Source of the DNA: Pichia kudriavzevii
Lineage: Eukaryota > Ascomycota > Pichiomycetes > Pichiales > Pichiaceae
DNA length: 64,000 nt
Reading direction: 5' to 3'
NCBI RefSeq assembly: GCF_003054445.1
Contig: NC_042509.1
Coordinates: forward strand, 62,001 to 126,000
The translations under genes and the position numbers were made by a program. The notes below the pieces were generated by a model. It did not search any database and was not told where the DNA came from. It was given only the letters and a program-made list of their open reading frames with translations. Shown here in pieces: positions 9,603 through 19,375 of this stretch; position 1 is the first letter of the stretch; each line of letters begins with the position of its first letter.

Positions 9603-10034
9603 ATGCAACAGACAAGTAGGAGAATATCGATACATCGGGGGGAGCTCCCATTGAGGACGTCATGTGGAGAAGATCTGCTGAGATCTGATGAGTCCATCAT
9701 AAGGAGAGTCTTCACTAGAGGGAACATGGCATATTGGGCGGTTATTATGGGACTCTTCGTGGCCGGTTACACATACCAATGGCACATGGATTCACATAAT
9801 TATCCCTTGCTCACATACCCACTCTCGCCACAGAACATTGACCATTACACCACCACAACCACGGCTACACATACATTGTTGACTTATGAGGACTCTAACG
9901 ATTCTACCATGGCCCCCCTTTATGGCCCATTTGTATCCTCACCAGCCCCCGTCCATGGCCACGAACCTTTTAATATGCCTTCCATTGTAGTTGCTCTAAT
10001 GCTTCTCACTCTTTGTGTGTACCTCTCAACATAA
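9603..10034 (+). CDS. Small protein with two predicted membrane spans, not recognised
   Basis: A 143-codon frame. The N-terminal 40 residues are Arg-rich and polar; then comes a hydrophobic span (AYWAVIMGLFVAGYTY, about 43-58), a Thr/His/Pro-rich middle, and a second span ending at the C-terminus (IVVALMLLTLCVYL, about 127-140). A second ATG at 9726 would give a 102-residue protein beginning directly at the first span, which looks equally plausible for a small organelle or ER membrane protein. A poly-T tract and Cbf1-type site precede it, supporting a real promoter. I recognise no family and propose no function. Confidence 0.5.
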   Translation: MQQTSRRISIHRGELPLRTSCGEDLLRSDESIIRRVFTRGNMAYWAVIMGLFVAGYTYQWHMDSHNYPLLTYPLSPQNIDHYTTTTTATHTLLTYEDSNDSTMAPLYGPFVSSPAPVHGHEPFNMPSIVVALMLLTLCVYLST

Positions 10035-10052
10035 TTTGGTATTCACTATATT

Positions 10053-10106
10053 GAGAAACACTTCAGTTACGGCACCGTTTTAGGTATCAGTTACTCTTCA
10101 CTGAAG
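10053..10106. repeat. Palindromic-ended repeat, copy 1
   Basis: A 46-bp core (10061-10106) beginning CTTCAGTTACGG and ending TTCACTGAAG, so its ends are inverted (CTTCAGT/ACTGAAG). It matches the copy at 10742-10795 at about 38 of 46 core positions, with similarity continuing 8 bp upstream (GAGAAACA versus GAGTAACG). It begins 19 bp after the stop of the 9603 gene. Confidence 0.8.
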
Positions 10107-10741
10107 GAAAATCACAGACGCGGAGATTAATTACAGGTAACGGAAAATGCAGTTCTCCCTTTGTTTGCTTTCCCTCACTTTGTTTTTCACCTCCTATTTA
10201 TGGCATATTCTCTGATTTTCCTGGCATTCAGACATTCAGGCATTCAGGCATTCAGGCATTCAGGCATTCAGACATATGTCCTTCACCCAATCTAAATGAC
10301 TCCTATCAGAAAACGCCGGCTCCGGAATACACTTTTGATGTATTCCTCTTGCTAGTAGAACGCCGTTTGTGCCGAAATTTGCTTTTACAAGCTATTCTCT
10401 CTGGAGTGGCGCCATAGATGTGCTCCTTGCTACATACATGGAGAGAAGGAGTGGCATCTCAGGGAGACTCGTTAAAATCATCTGCACACTGATCACAGAT
10501 GAAATCTACATCCATATATATATAAAGTATATATAAAGTATATGCAAGCATCTGTTTGCTACACTTCCAAATTGTCCAACTCTTCCGACTCCTCTCTCTG
10601 CACCAATCATTTTCCCGTTCAGTTGTCCATTGTGCAAATGCCACACAGACCAACAAATGCACACACCCGCCAACATGCTTGGAGAACGCCTCTGTGCAGT
10701 GTAGCACATGGAGAACGTCCAAGAGAGAGAGAGACATAGCA
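10107..10741. other. Segment between the two palindromic-ended repeats
   Basis: Holds the 8-bp array and a run of TATA-like motifs (about 10515-10545). Several overlapping frames on both strands (10459-10747) show no coding character. It may be amidase promoter DNA or the body of a small repeat-bounded element. Confidence 0.4.
10224..10271. repeat. Six tandem copies of an 8-bp unit
   Basis: Six head-to-tail copies of GCATTCAG (one with A in first position) form an exact 48-bp minisatellite between the two palindromic-ended repeats. Near-perfect copies imply recent expansion. Confidence 0.95.
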
Positions 10742-10795
10742 GAGTAACGCTTCAGTTACGGACGCGAATTAGGCATCACTTACCCTTCACTGAAG
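10742..10795. repeat. Palindromic-ended repeat, copy 2
   Basis: Second copy, core 10750-10795, same orientation as copy 1, again CTTCAGT...ACTGAAG. Most differences cluster in the centre while the arms are conserved. It ends 395 bp before the amidase ATG. Confidence 0.8.
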
Positions 10796-10843
10796 CGATA
10801 GTATAAAATTGCCGCATTGGGACGACGCCTGGTTTGTTGCTGC

Positions 10844-10844
<1 letters not shown>

Positions 10845-10877
<33 letters not shown>
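10845..10877. repeat. (TTG)n microsatellite
   Basis: An eleven-copy TTG run in the amidase upstream region, followed by T tracts at 10880-10888 and about 10996-11009. Confidence 0.9.
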
Positions 10878-11190
10878 GCAGTTTTTTTTTCTCGTTCTTT
10901 GTTAACAGGTAGCAGTCAAAGTGGTAATAATTGTAATGGCGGTAATAGCACTTGCCATACTGCATCTTTTAGAGTGGGTTTCTTTTTTTCCCGTTTTTTT
11001 TTTTTTTTCAACAAGTTGGGTTACAGTATAAAGACACTCTGATTCCCGGATTCTTCAAGGATATTGCATTTCACCGTATTCTACTCGACTCAGACCCATA
11101 TCGTTTCTTTCTGTACTTGTGTTTCCCTGGCTTATTTTGTTTCCTTATCTTTGGCAAAGGTGTACTATCTAGGGAAGAGAGAAAAAAATA

Positions 11191-12831
11191 ATGCACTACA
11201 AAGAGGTCGCTGCTGATAAGGTCCAATCTCTCCTAACGAAGATTCCACATGAATGGATCCTCACGTCGATTCCATCAGTGGAAGAACAGCGTGACGTGGA
11301 CGGGTACATTAATAGATTCATCCCCGAGAGGGAGAGGTCCATCACGGAGATGAGTGCCTCCCAATTACTGGAACTTCAACAAGGGGGAAAGTTGTCCGCC
11401 TATGAAATTGCTTTTGCTTATTGCCATAGAGCTGCTCTCATCCATCAAATGACGAACTGTTGTACAGAGATCTTCTTCGAGAGAGCCTTCCAGTCTGCCA
11501 GAGAACTGGACAGTTACCTTGCTACCACTGGCAATTTAAAGGGTAAATTGCATGGGATTCCAATCTCTTTGAAAGACCAAATCAATCTACCTGGTGTCAC
11601 CACTGCTATGGGGTGGATTGCTCCTCATGTCTCTCCTGAACTGGAACTAAAGGTTGCTCGCAAACAATCCACCAACGATATATCTCTCATTGCCGAAATC
11701 TTACAACAAGAAGGTGCAGTTTTCTACGTTAAGACAACCGTCCCCATGGCCATGTTGGGGAACGAAACTTCCACTAATATGACTGTCACTTACAACTCCC
11801 TGGATAGGAAAATGTCCCCCGGTGGCTCCTCCGGCGGAGAAGGCGCATTGTTGGCCGCCAAGGGCTCTCTCATTGGTATTGGTACAGATATTGGGGGTTC
11901 CATCAGAATCCCAAGTCTGGTCCACGGCTTGTATGGCCTTCGGGGTACAACAAACAGGTTCCCCTACTTGGATATATCCAACTCCTACCCAAACCAACTC
12001 TGCGTCCCCTCTGTTGTTGGCCCAATGGCTCGAAACATTGATGACCTAATCTTGGTATCGGAAGCCATCCTAAGCAACGGGCTCTGTGTACGGGACCCAA
12101 AGTGCGTCCCAATAAAATGGGATAGTGGGAAGGTCACTGATTTTAAGGAGAAGATCAGAATAGGGGTGTTGAAATCAGATGGTGAAGTTCTGCCACATCC
12201 ACCAATTTTGAATAACTTGGAAAAGCTAGAATCCCACCTGCTAAAGCACAATGACTTGTTTGAAGTTACCAAGCTCAAAGAATGTGAGATGCCGGTTAAG
12301 TTTTCAGATCTGGGGAACTTGCTCCTCAGCTTGTACAATTGTGACAACTTTGAAGAAATCAAAGAGTTCTGCAAGCTGAGCGGGGAGCCACTGCCCGAAT
12401 TATTCACAAGATCATTTACTGCTCCCAATCATATGGACAATGTCAGTGAGTTTTTCGACAAGGCAGGACTAAAGCTCAGGTATCAGAGGTTGTTTGATGA
12501 TTGGTTGAGAGATTTGGACTGTTTTATTATTCCTTCATATTCAGCAACGTGCTGGAGGATCGGCGAAAACGCAAACATCTCCAACTTCTACACCCGTGCT
12601 TTGAATGTCTTAGACTATACCGTCATGACGTTCCCTGTTGGAAGGGTCACAGAGAATGATGTCAGTTATGATCGGGAATTCTTCAATGAGTCCGACAAGA
12701 AGAACTGGAACTATTACAACCTGGATGACTGTCTAGGCAAGCCAGTCAACGTCCAGCTTGTTTGTAAGAGATACAAAGAGGAAGAATGTTGTAAGATAGT
12801 CAAGAAAATTACTGAGTTGTTGCAACACTAG
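11191..12831 (+). CDS. AMD2: AMD2-type amidase (amidase signature family)
   Basis: The 546-residue product matches the fungal amidase/Amd2 family (S. cerevisiae Amd2, 549). The Ser-cisSer-Lys triad is visible: lysine in ISLKDQ (about 127), the glycine-serine block SPGGSSGGEGALLA (about 210-223), and the nucleophile region GTDIGGSIRIPS (about 231-242). These enzymes hydrolyse small carboxamides to acid and ammonia in the cytosol; the true substrate of Amd2 is not well defined. No signal peptide. The ATG at 11191 is the first in frame, with an A-rich leader. The 1.15 kb upstream is unusually long and repeat-rich, which suggests regulated expression. Confidence 0.93.
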   Translation: MHYKEVAADKVQSLLTKIPHEWILTSIPSVEEQRDVDGYINRFIPERERSITEMSASQLLELQQGGKLSAYEIAFAYCHRAALIHQMTNCCTEIFFERAFQSARELDSYLATTGNLKGKLHGIPISLKDQINLPGVTTAMGWIAPHVSPELELKVARKQSTNDISLIAEILQQEGAVFYVKTTVPMAMLGNETSTNMTVTYNSLDRKMSPGGSSGGEGALLAAKGSLIGIGTDIGGSIRIPSLVHGLYGLRGTTNRFPYLDISNSYPNQLCVPSVVGPMARNIDDLILVSEAILSNGLCVRDPKCVPIKWDSGKVTDFKEKIRIGVLKSDGEVLPHPPILNNLEKLESHLLKHNDLFEVTKLKECEMPVKFSDLGNLLLSLYNCDNFEEIKEFCKLSGEPLPELFTRSFTAPNHMDNVSEFFDKAGLKLRYQRLFDDWLRDLDCFIIPSYSATCWRIGENANISNFYTRALNVLDYTVMTFPVGRVTENDVSYDREFFNESDKKNWNYYNLDDCLGKPVNVQLVCKRYKEEECCKIVKKITELLQH

Positions 12832-13146
12832 ATTATCTTTTTTTTTTTTGATTTCTATATCCTTAACGCTATTGTGAATTATATCTTTAAAGTAAATCGT
12901 TAACTTGTTATACACAACTAATAGAATATATACATCTATATGTATAGAAGGATTTGTTGAGAAAAGACACGTGGAGAGTTTCATAACATAAAGGTGAAAA
13001 GAACGAAGAAATGGGGAGATACATCAAGGGAGAGAGCTGGCTCAACACACGTATCTTGAAAAGGATAAAAATACAAATTTATATTAAGACTCAAAGAACA
13101 CAAGTTGTGTATGGCAAAACATGAGGGGGGGGGGGGGCGTATTTTT
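12832..13146. other. Convergent 3' region of AMD2 and ERG3 with a G13 run
   Basis: AT-rich terminator-type DNA after both stops. A poly-T tract follows AMD2 (12839-12849) and a run of thirteen G (13125-13137) lies just past the ERG3 stop. No gene seen. Confidence 0.55.
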
Positions 13147-14214
13147 CTATTGTGTCTTTTTAGAATCACTTGAGACATAGTCTCTGTAGTCTTCCTTACC
13201 TTCAACGTCTTCTCTGATTTGGTCCATCAATTGGGTTTGCTTCTCCCAAGTCTTCTTGTCGACTCTCTTGTCCTTGTCAAACAACTCAGCATCTGGTTCT
13301 CTATAAGAGCCGCCCAATCTGTCCCATAGAGTGGTAAACTGACCATAGTTGTAGTTGAAGTACAAATGGTGGATGGTGTGACAAGCGGCACCATTAATGA
13401 CTGGATCGTTGGACATGTATTCGCCGTCGTGGATCATGACAGTCCAGAAGTTGACAAAGGTGAACAAGAACAAGTAAGAGACCTTATGCAATGGGAACAA
13501 CATTGGGAAGATGTGGTAAGGTAGGGATTGAGCGTAACCGTCGACAGGATGGAATGCATGAGAAGCAAAGGGGGTACAAACGATCCATTTATGATGAGGC
13601 TTATGTAGGTTTTTGTAGAGGGAGGGCCAGTGGAGGGCCCTGTGGATGAAGTAGATGCCGCAATCTGTGAACAAGAGGAAAGATGGGAATTGTAGAATGA
13701 TTGCCTTCCAGCCGCCAGTTGATTCATTAATATCATAGTAGAGGTACGAGTAGCCGTGCAATTCTGCAATGAACCAAGGGATGGTTAGAAGGACCATGAT
13801 TGGAATGGCGGTGGAAGCCTGTTTGATTTCCATGGAGATTTGGTTTTTCAAGTATCTTGGATGGTTAAAGTTTGATTTGTCGTAGACAAAGTGGAAGGAG
13901 AGCCAAGCCACCGTGAAGTACAACAACCAACCAAAAGTGGAAGTGATGAGGAAAAGAGAAATGACTTGTCTAAGAATATTATACCTTGGCAACAAGGATA
14001 GGTTAGCGTAGACTGTTTCATCAAAGAAGTGGTACTTTTCATTGAAACCATAAATTTCTCTAGTTGAATAGTCGGTGTTGTTGTTGATAGTTTCCACGAT
14101 TTTAGTAAGAAGAAGTGGAGGTTCAGGTAGAAGCGGAGCAACTGTCTTTGGGAGCAGGGTTGCATATGCCCTATCGAAGAGATAAGTATCAAAGACTTCC
14201 AAGACTAAATCCAT
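13147..14214 (-). CDS. ERG3: ERG3, sterol C-5 desaturase
   Basis: The 355-residue product has the three histidine boxes of the fatty-acid hydroxylase superfamily: HRALH (about 191), HKPHHK (about 204) and HTIHH (about 278), plus several hydrophobic spans ([35 protein letters not shown]). Erg3 introduces the C5 double bond of episterol in the ER during ergosterol synthesis; its loss is a known route to azole tolerance in yeasts. S. cerevisiae Erg3 is 365 residues. The C-terminus is lysine- and serine-rich. A TCGTATA sterol-response core lies about 305 bp upstream. Confidence 0.97.
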   Translation of the reverse strand: MDLVLEVFDTYLFDRAYATLLPKTVAPLLPEPPLLLTKIVETINNNTDYSTREIYGFNEKYHFFDETVYANLSLLPRYNILRQVISLFLITSTFGWLLYFTVAWLSFHFVYDKSNFNHPRYLKNQISMEIKQASTAIPIMVLLTIPWFIAELHGYSYLYYDINESTGGWKAIILQFPSFLLFTDCGIYFIHRALHWPSLYKNLHKPHHKWIVCTPFASHAFHPVDGYAQSLPYHIFPMLFPLHKVSYLFLFTFVNFWTVMIHDGEYMSNDPVINGAACHTIHHLYFNYNYGQFTTLWDRLGGSYREPDAELFDKDKRVDKKTWEKQTQLMDQIREDVEGKEDYRDYVSSDSKKTQ

Positions 14215-14519
14215 GACTGGGTGGTTATACGGTAAAGCGGAAAGATGAGGTTAGAAGAGGATGGAAATGCACAGCTTTCTTTGTAGGAGAAGAGACACAA
14301 ATTAAAACAGTTGGATAAACCCTCAAAGAGATAACGACCAAACGGCTTTCTTAAATAAACACTAACTAAATCAAAATCCTAGAAAGTAGTATGATCTTGT
14401 AACCGTTTACACTATGAAAAACTGTTCACTTTAACAGTGGGAATCATGTAAAAAAAAAAAAAAGTAAAACATGTTTTCAAGTGCGGTACGACAAACGATC
14501 GTTTAATTCCTCATTTGCT

Positions 14520-14526
14520 TCGTATA
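14520..14526. promoter_or_regulatory. Sterol response element core (TCGTATA)
   Basis: Exact match to the 7-bp SRE bound by Upc2/Ecm22 upstream of yeast ergosterol genes, about 305 bp before ERG3. A 7-mer occurs by chance several times in 64 kb (others near 21185 and 25195), so location is the main support. Confidence 0.45.
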
Positions 14527-14796
14527 GTGAAAATATAGTATGTTTCCATTGCGATCGAGTAAGCAATTGCGCGTTTCTGTTTTTCCTCTTTGGTTTCTCC
14601 TCGTTCCGATAATTCCTCGCAGATGCACCAGGTGAGAATTTTTGAAATTAAAGAGCGCGGGGAATCTGCCTAAAGGAGTAATGTGTTCCGAGAATGGGGG
14701 AGTGTTGGAGAAGGAGTAGAAACGAGGGGCAACAAGTGACAATGTCGTAGAGAGTGGAGTAGGAAAATTCGATTTTTCCGGATTTTTATTTTTCGG

Positions 14797-14965
14797 AGTT
14801 TTATTTTTTATTTTTCTTTTTATTTTTATTTTTATTTTTATTTTTCTTTTTCTTTTTCTTTTTCTTTTTCTTTTTCTTTTTCTTTTTCTTTTTCTTTTTA
14901 ATTTTCTTTTTAATTTTCTTTTTAATTTAATTTAATTTTATTTTTATTTTATTTTATTTTCATTA
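14797..14965. repeat. T-rich hexanucleotide tract (TTTTTC/TTTTTA)
   Basis: Strand-asymmetric T-rich DNA with about ten near-perfect TTTTTC units (about 14843-14900) flanked by TTTTTA and TTTAA variants. Possible nucleosome-excluding promoter DNA. Confidence 0.85.
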
Positions 14966-15195
14966 CAAATTTTTTAACAATTTCTCGGAGAGAAAATATC
15001 CGAGTTCGGATTTCCTAATAAATTGTAAGCACAGCAAAATTTAATACCCCACCTGCTGATATGGGTACAAGAAGGAAGTTGAAGAATGTCCATTGATGAA
15101 TAAGTAGCTGGTATTCCCCCCGTCTTTACTCCTACTGCAGTGTCTAATATAGCTGTGTGCCATTGGAGTTATTCTGCATACATCAGACAAGAGCA

Positions 15196-16758
15196 ATGCT
15201 TTCAAATACTACAAGAATAATTAACAAGAGGAGTATCCAAATTGGGTTATCGTCAACCATCAAGAGATGGAACTCTTCTCAGAAAGATACCTATAAAGTC
15301 AATGAGTATTCGAATTTCCCTGAAGATGCTGCCGACGCCACCTCGACCATTCTAACTGACGCCATTGATTTCCAACGGAGAATTGAATCCAAACAGAGAG
15401 TTACCTGGTGGGAGATTTTGGAGAAGGACAGATTGAGGAAACAAGAGGGTAAAAATATCGACTCCTTGACCATGGACGACGTGAAGACGGAAAAAGTCAT
15501 TGAGAAAACAAGAGAAGATTCGTTCTCCTTTATACCTCTACCTTTCAAGGATGACTTATCTTTGCGTGATTTCTATATCAATGCGCCGGGTAGACTAAGA
15601 TTTGGTCATTTGTTTCAAGATTTGGATGGTTTGGCCGGTAGAGTTGCTGCTAAGCATTGTAAACCTGCAGAACCAATGAATGTCACTGCATCCATCGACA
15701 GAATCTATGTCACCAAAACCATCGATGAAATTGACAAGTATAACTTCCTCATTGTCGGCTATTGTAGTTATACAGGTAATTCCTCCATGGAAATCTCAAT
15801 TAAAGGTTACGCTTATGAAGATGCATTACCAGATTCACACTCAATAACTCCAAAGATTGTCGAAACTGCCGCAAGCAAGTGCTTCTTATCTGCCAACTTC
15901 ACCTTTGTTGCTAGAAACCCAGCAACTCATAAGGCCCATAAAATCAACAAATTGTTACCTACCAATGAACTGGAATGGATCGAATACAAACGTGCAGAAT
16001 CTCATAACGCTGCAAAGAAACTCAGAGCTAAAGTTTCAGCACTTGATAAAAATCCACCAACGGCAGACGAGTCCAAAATCATTCATTCCCTATACAATTC
16101 TTCCAAAAAAATTTTCCAAATTCCAAAGAATGAAAGACCGAAAAATCTAAAGCTGATGAAGGACACCAAACTGTCGGCTACCCAGATCCAACAACCTCAA
16201 TATAGAAATAGACATGGTATTATATTTGGAGGCTATTTATTAAGACAAACCTTTGAATTGGCATATTGTGCAGCAGGTGCTTTTTCAAGATCTTATCCTA
16301 GATTTATATCATTGGATAATACGACCTTTAAAGCACCCGTTCCAGTTGGCTGTGTCTTATCTATGGAAGCTGAAGTTTGTTATACCGAACACATCCATGA
16401 CGTTGAAGAAGATGCAAACTCAGCCAATGTCATATCCAAATTAATGAAGGATTATGACACATCAGCAAACAAAATGTCCAAGAACGATAAGGAGCTACTT
16501 TCATCACCAGGTACTTTGATTCAAGTTAAGGTGGACACCAAGGTTAATGACTTGAGTGATGCTACCACATCTACCCCAAGTGGTACCTTCGTCTACAGTT
16601 TCTTTGTTCCTAGAGACGTTGATGGATTCGATAACCCAGGATACTGCTCCGTTGTTCCTGAATCGTATGGTGAAATGATGGACTATGTGGAAGGTAGAAG
16701 AAGGGCATATGATACTGCAGCGTATGCTGAACAACTGAGGTTGACAGGCCAAGAATAG
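15196..16758 (+). CDS. Mitochondrial acyl-CoA thioesterase, ACOT9-like hotdog family
   Basis: A 520-residue product. The N-terminus (MLSNTTRIINKRSIQIG) is basic and hydroxylated with no acids, a mitochondrial presequence type. Two hotdog-type halves follow, as in ACOT9/10: the first includes APGRLRFGHLFQDLDGLAG and IDRIYVTK (about 135-270), the second NRHGIIFGGYLLRQTFELAY and LDNTTFKAPVPVG (about 345-490). Such enzymes hydrolyse acyl-CoA to free acid and CoA in the matrix. The frame extends upstream to a GTG at 15157, but the ATG at 15196 produces the presequence. Confidence 0.85.
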   Translation: MLSNTTRIINKRSIQIGLSSTIKRWNSSQKDTYKVNEYSNFPEDAADATSTILTDAIDFQRRIESKQRVTWWEILEKDRLRKQEGKNIDSLTMDDVKTEKVIEKTREDSFSFIPLPFKDDLSLRDFYINAPGRLRFGHLFQDLDGLAGRVAAKHCKPAEPMNVTASIDRIYVTKTIDEIDKYNFLIVGYCSYTGNSSMEISIKGYAYEDALPDSHSITPKIVETAASKCFLSANFTFVARNPATHKAHKINKLLPTNELEWIEYKRAESHNAAKKLRAKVSALDKNPPTADESKIIHSLYNSSKKIFQIPKNERPKNLKLMKDTKLSATQIQQPQYRNRHGIIFGGYLLRQTFELAYCAAGAFSRSYPRFISLDNTTFKAPVPVGCVLSMEAEVCYTEHIHDVEEDANSANVISKLMKDYDTSANKMSKNDKELLSSPGTLIQVKVDTKVNDLSDATTSTPSGTFVYSFFVPRDVDGFDNPGYCSVVPESYGEMMDYVEGRRRAYDTAAYAEQLRLTGQE

Positions 16759-17008
16759 CCAATGCACCTTTTAGAACTTATTTGGAATGTAAAGTACTTA
16801 TCCATAAACATAATATTAACATAAATAAATTAAATTAATCTAACACATAGTATAAAGCTAAAAAAAAGATCGGGAAAGGGTAATAAACGAAAGTATCTTA
16901 TGTTGTATATGGTACAGATTCAAACTGTAATTTTTTGGCTGTTTCAAATGGAATCCGGGCTCCTGGTCCATGGTTTGGATGTTCTTCTGTGTGTGTATCT
17001 TCCTTGTT

Positions 17009-19375
17009 TTAAGAATGGTTGCTGATATCATCACTTACATTGTATAGTTCACCTTGATATGACTTCTCTTCCCTTTGAATAATTTTCCTCGATAGGGAAC
17101 CACTTTCATTGAATTCAACCAATTGGGGATTAGAAGATAAAGTATTGTAGGAACTTTCTCTAGACAAGTCATTTTCTCTTAGAGTCTCTAAATTTGAGTT
17201 GAATTCTTTACTATTGTGGTTTGAACTTGAATTCGAAAATGTCAAATTTGTCGGTGTATTAGTATATGAGGAGTTGTATAGGGAACTCGAACTCGAAGAT
17301 AAATTTCGGAGTTTTGATATTGAAGGCAAATTCATTTGACTCTTGCGGACTCGATCATCGTTTACAACGTTGACGGTTAATAAATCGTTGGTTGCAACAG
17401 TTGCCAAAGAATTCAGTGAATCCCTTGTTTTCAGATTTGAAGATGATTTCCTCCATGAATTAAAAACACCACTCTTGTTAGCATTGCTCTTACTTGTGAC
17501 TACTGGATCACTGTCGTTACCCAGTAATTGGTCAGTACTCATCTGAGTATTAGCAGCTTGATATAAAGTGCCATCATTTAAGGTAGATTGGTTGGTTGAG
17601 TAATACGAAGACACATCTGAGTCTTTTTCTAGATTACTCAAGTTATTAGCAGCCATTATTTTGGTAGATCCGTTCAGCGTATCCGATGAAAGGAACGAAT
17701 TATTATCTTTAGGTAAGAACCCCTTTTCATTATCATTAATGTAAGTATCATTATTGGTATCATCAACGTCCGAATCATCTTTATTCTTCCGACGCCTAAA
17801 ACAGCAAAAGAAGAATAGTATGGCTGCCAGTATTATAACTCCAACAGGAATACCAACACCCAACCCAATAGCCAAACCTTTGGTATTGGAAGATTTAGAC
17901 ATAATAGGAGAAACGAGAGAAGATGACGACGGTGAAGAGGAGGACGAATAATATCCAGCTGATGTTGATGTATATGCAGATGATGATGGCGATGATGATG
18001 ATTTCAAGACCGACAATTTAGTGGTGGATGAGCTTCTGTTTCTTGAAGAGGAACCACTTGTCCTTGAAGAAAATGAGGAAGTTTTTGAAGAATAGAGAGA
18101 ACTTGATTTTGTTGGATTACCTATAAGGTAAAAACTTAGAGATTGTTTTAAGCTATTTATACTGGCATTAAGAGTTATTTTGGAATTTTGAAAATTTGAG
18201 GGAACCTTACCAATAAATGTATTGTTTGAGTGGTAGAAAGTTAGCCATTCATCACTGAATACAACGTCCAATTCCGTAGCCGTCTTATTATGAAATATGG
18301 AATCAGGTAATGTGTATTCAAAGAATTTTCCATTTGAAACAGTCACATTATCCAACGAATTAACGTTGAAGATTTCATGCAACACGTTAATATCAAAGTT
18401 CATGAAAACGGAATCCCCATAGATATCAAACAGGGTTATATTGGCGACTATATTATCCGTTTGGTCTTCTGGAACATCGCCAACTAGTTTTGATTTATCC
18501 GTTATTTGGATCCAGTTTGGGCCATTTGAATTTTCGATTCTATCAATTTGGCTGGTGTCTATGACTTGGTTATCGAGATAGATGAGATTTAGAGGTAAAT
18601 CCACATCAAATTTTGAACCTGGGTTGACCATGACTGAGCTGTTATAAGTGCCATTGATAAACAGTTGATGGCCACCAACAACAATGTTAAAATCCGTATA
18701 AGCGGCAGAATATCCATTATAATCGGTTGCGATTAAAGTCAAATCGAATTCTAAGCTTGGTGCATTGACTGAATTCACTGGAGGTGTGGTACCTGAGAAA
18801 GTCAAACTGTCTTCATCGAAGAAGCACCAACTCGGCAACGATGTACGATTGGCAGATTTCCCATAGTAAGTCACAATATGGTTGCTGGAACTTGAAGGGA
18901 TCTGGAATGTTGACTTATCGAAGGTGATCTTGAAAGGTTCTTGTGGCTTGAACACTATACCGTTGTACCCGTTGGTTGTGCCGATGTCTCCCAATTGTTG
19001 AATAACCAGTTCCTTTTCGTTCAATATCGGAGCCGGCTGATCAGATAGTACAATTGAACAGGATTGGTTCAACTTTCCCTGATTATCAGCCCCTTCAAGT
19101 ATGAAATTGATAGTCCCCAATTTGTCTGCATCCGAGGGTAATCCGGAGAAGGTCAAACTCGAGGTGTCGAAATGCAACCAACTTGGTAATTCGTAGACAC
19201 TGTAAGTAATTTGTGAATTAGAATCTGATTTGAATGTTTGTTCATTTATAGTGAACTGATAATTTTCTCCCACACGTGCAATATTGGGCAGTTGTTGGCT
19301 GAATGGGAATCCAACATATGGATTAGCCGTAGCAATAGCACTCAACAGCAACAGCACTATACCTAATGGATTCAT
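17009..19375 (-). CDS. AXL2: AXL2/BUD10, axial bud-site landmark membrane protein
   Basis: The 788-residue product is a type I membrane protein: signal peptide (about 1-17), a large ectodomain with cadherin-like/dystroglycan-type repeats (LPSWLHFDTSSLTFSGLP and SLTFSGTTPP mark two), many N-glycosylation sequons, a Ser/Thr-rich stalk, one membrane span (about 500-525, GVGIPVGVIILAAILFFF), then an Arg/Lys stop-transfer and a Ser/Asn-rich cytoplasmic tail. S. cerevisiae Axl2 (823 residues) has the same architecture and marks the axial bud site with Bud3, Bud4 and Axl1. Two ACGCGT boxes 270-290 bp upstream fit its late-G1 expression. Confidence 0.92.
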   Translation of the reverse strand: MNPLGIVLLLLSAIATANPYVGFPFSQQLPNIARVGENYQFTINEQTFKSDSNSQITYSVYELPSWLHFDTSSLTFSGLPSDADKLGTINFILEGADNQGKLNQSCSIVLSDQPAPILNEKELVIQQLGDIGTTNGYNGIVFKPQEPFKITFDKSTFQIPSSSSNHIVTYYGKSANRTSLPSWCFFDEDSLTFSGTTPPVNSVNAPSLEFDLTLIATDYNGYSAAYTDFNIVVGGHQLFINGTYNSSVMVNPGSKFDVDLPLNLIYLDNQVIDTSQIDRIENSNGPNWIQITDKSKLVGDVPEDQTDNIVANITLFDIYGDSVFMNFDINVLHEIFNVNSLDNVTVSNGKFFEYTLPDSIFHNKTATELDVVFSDEWLTFYHSNNTFIGKVPSNFQNSKITLNASINSLKQSLSFYLIGNPTKSSSLYSSKTSSFSSRTSGSSSRNRSSSTTKLSVLKSSSSPSSSAYTSTSAGYYSSSSSPSSSSLVSPIMSKSSNTKGLAIGLGVGIPVGVIILAAILFFFCCFRRRKNKDDSDVDDTNNDTYINDNEKGFLPKDNNSFLSSDTLNGSTKIMAANNLSNLEKDSDVSSYYSTNQSTLNDGTLYQAANTQMSTDQLLGNDSDPVVTSKSNANKSGVFNSWRKSSSNLKTRDSLNSLATVATNDLLTVNVVNDDRVRKSQMNLPSISKLRNLSSSSSSLYNSSYTNTPTNLTFSNSSSNHNSKEFNSNLETLRENDLSRESSYNTLSSNPQLVEFNESGSLSRKIIQREEKSYQGELYNVSDDISNHS

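Larger units (their letters stand above)
14215..15195. other. Divergent ERG3/thioesterase intergene with pyrimidine-rich simple repeats
   Basis: About 980 bp serving as promoter for both neighbours. The ERG3-proximal part holds the TCGTATA site; the centre (about 14797-14965) is a pure T-rich strand of TTTTTC and TTTTTA hexamers grading into TTTAA units. No gene seen. Confidence 0.6.

Noticed and set aside
10459-10747. Overlapping frames on both strands upstream of AMD2
   Set aside because: Four frames cover the same DNA, all short, none with recognisable motifs.
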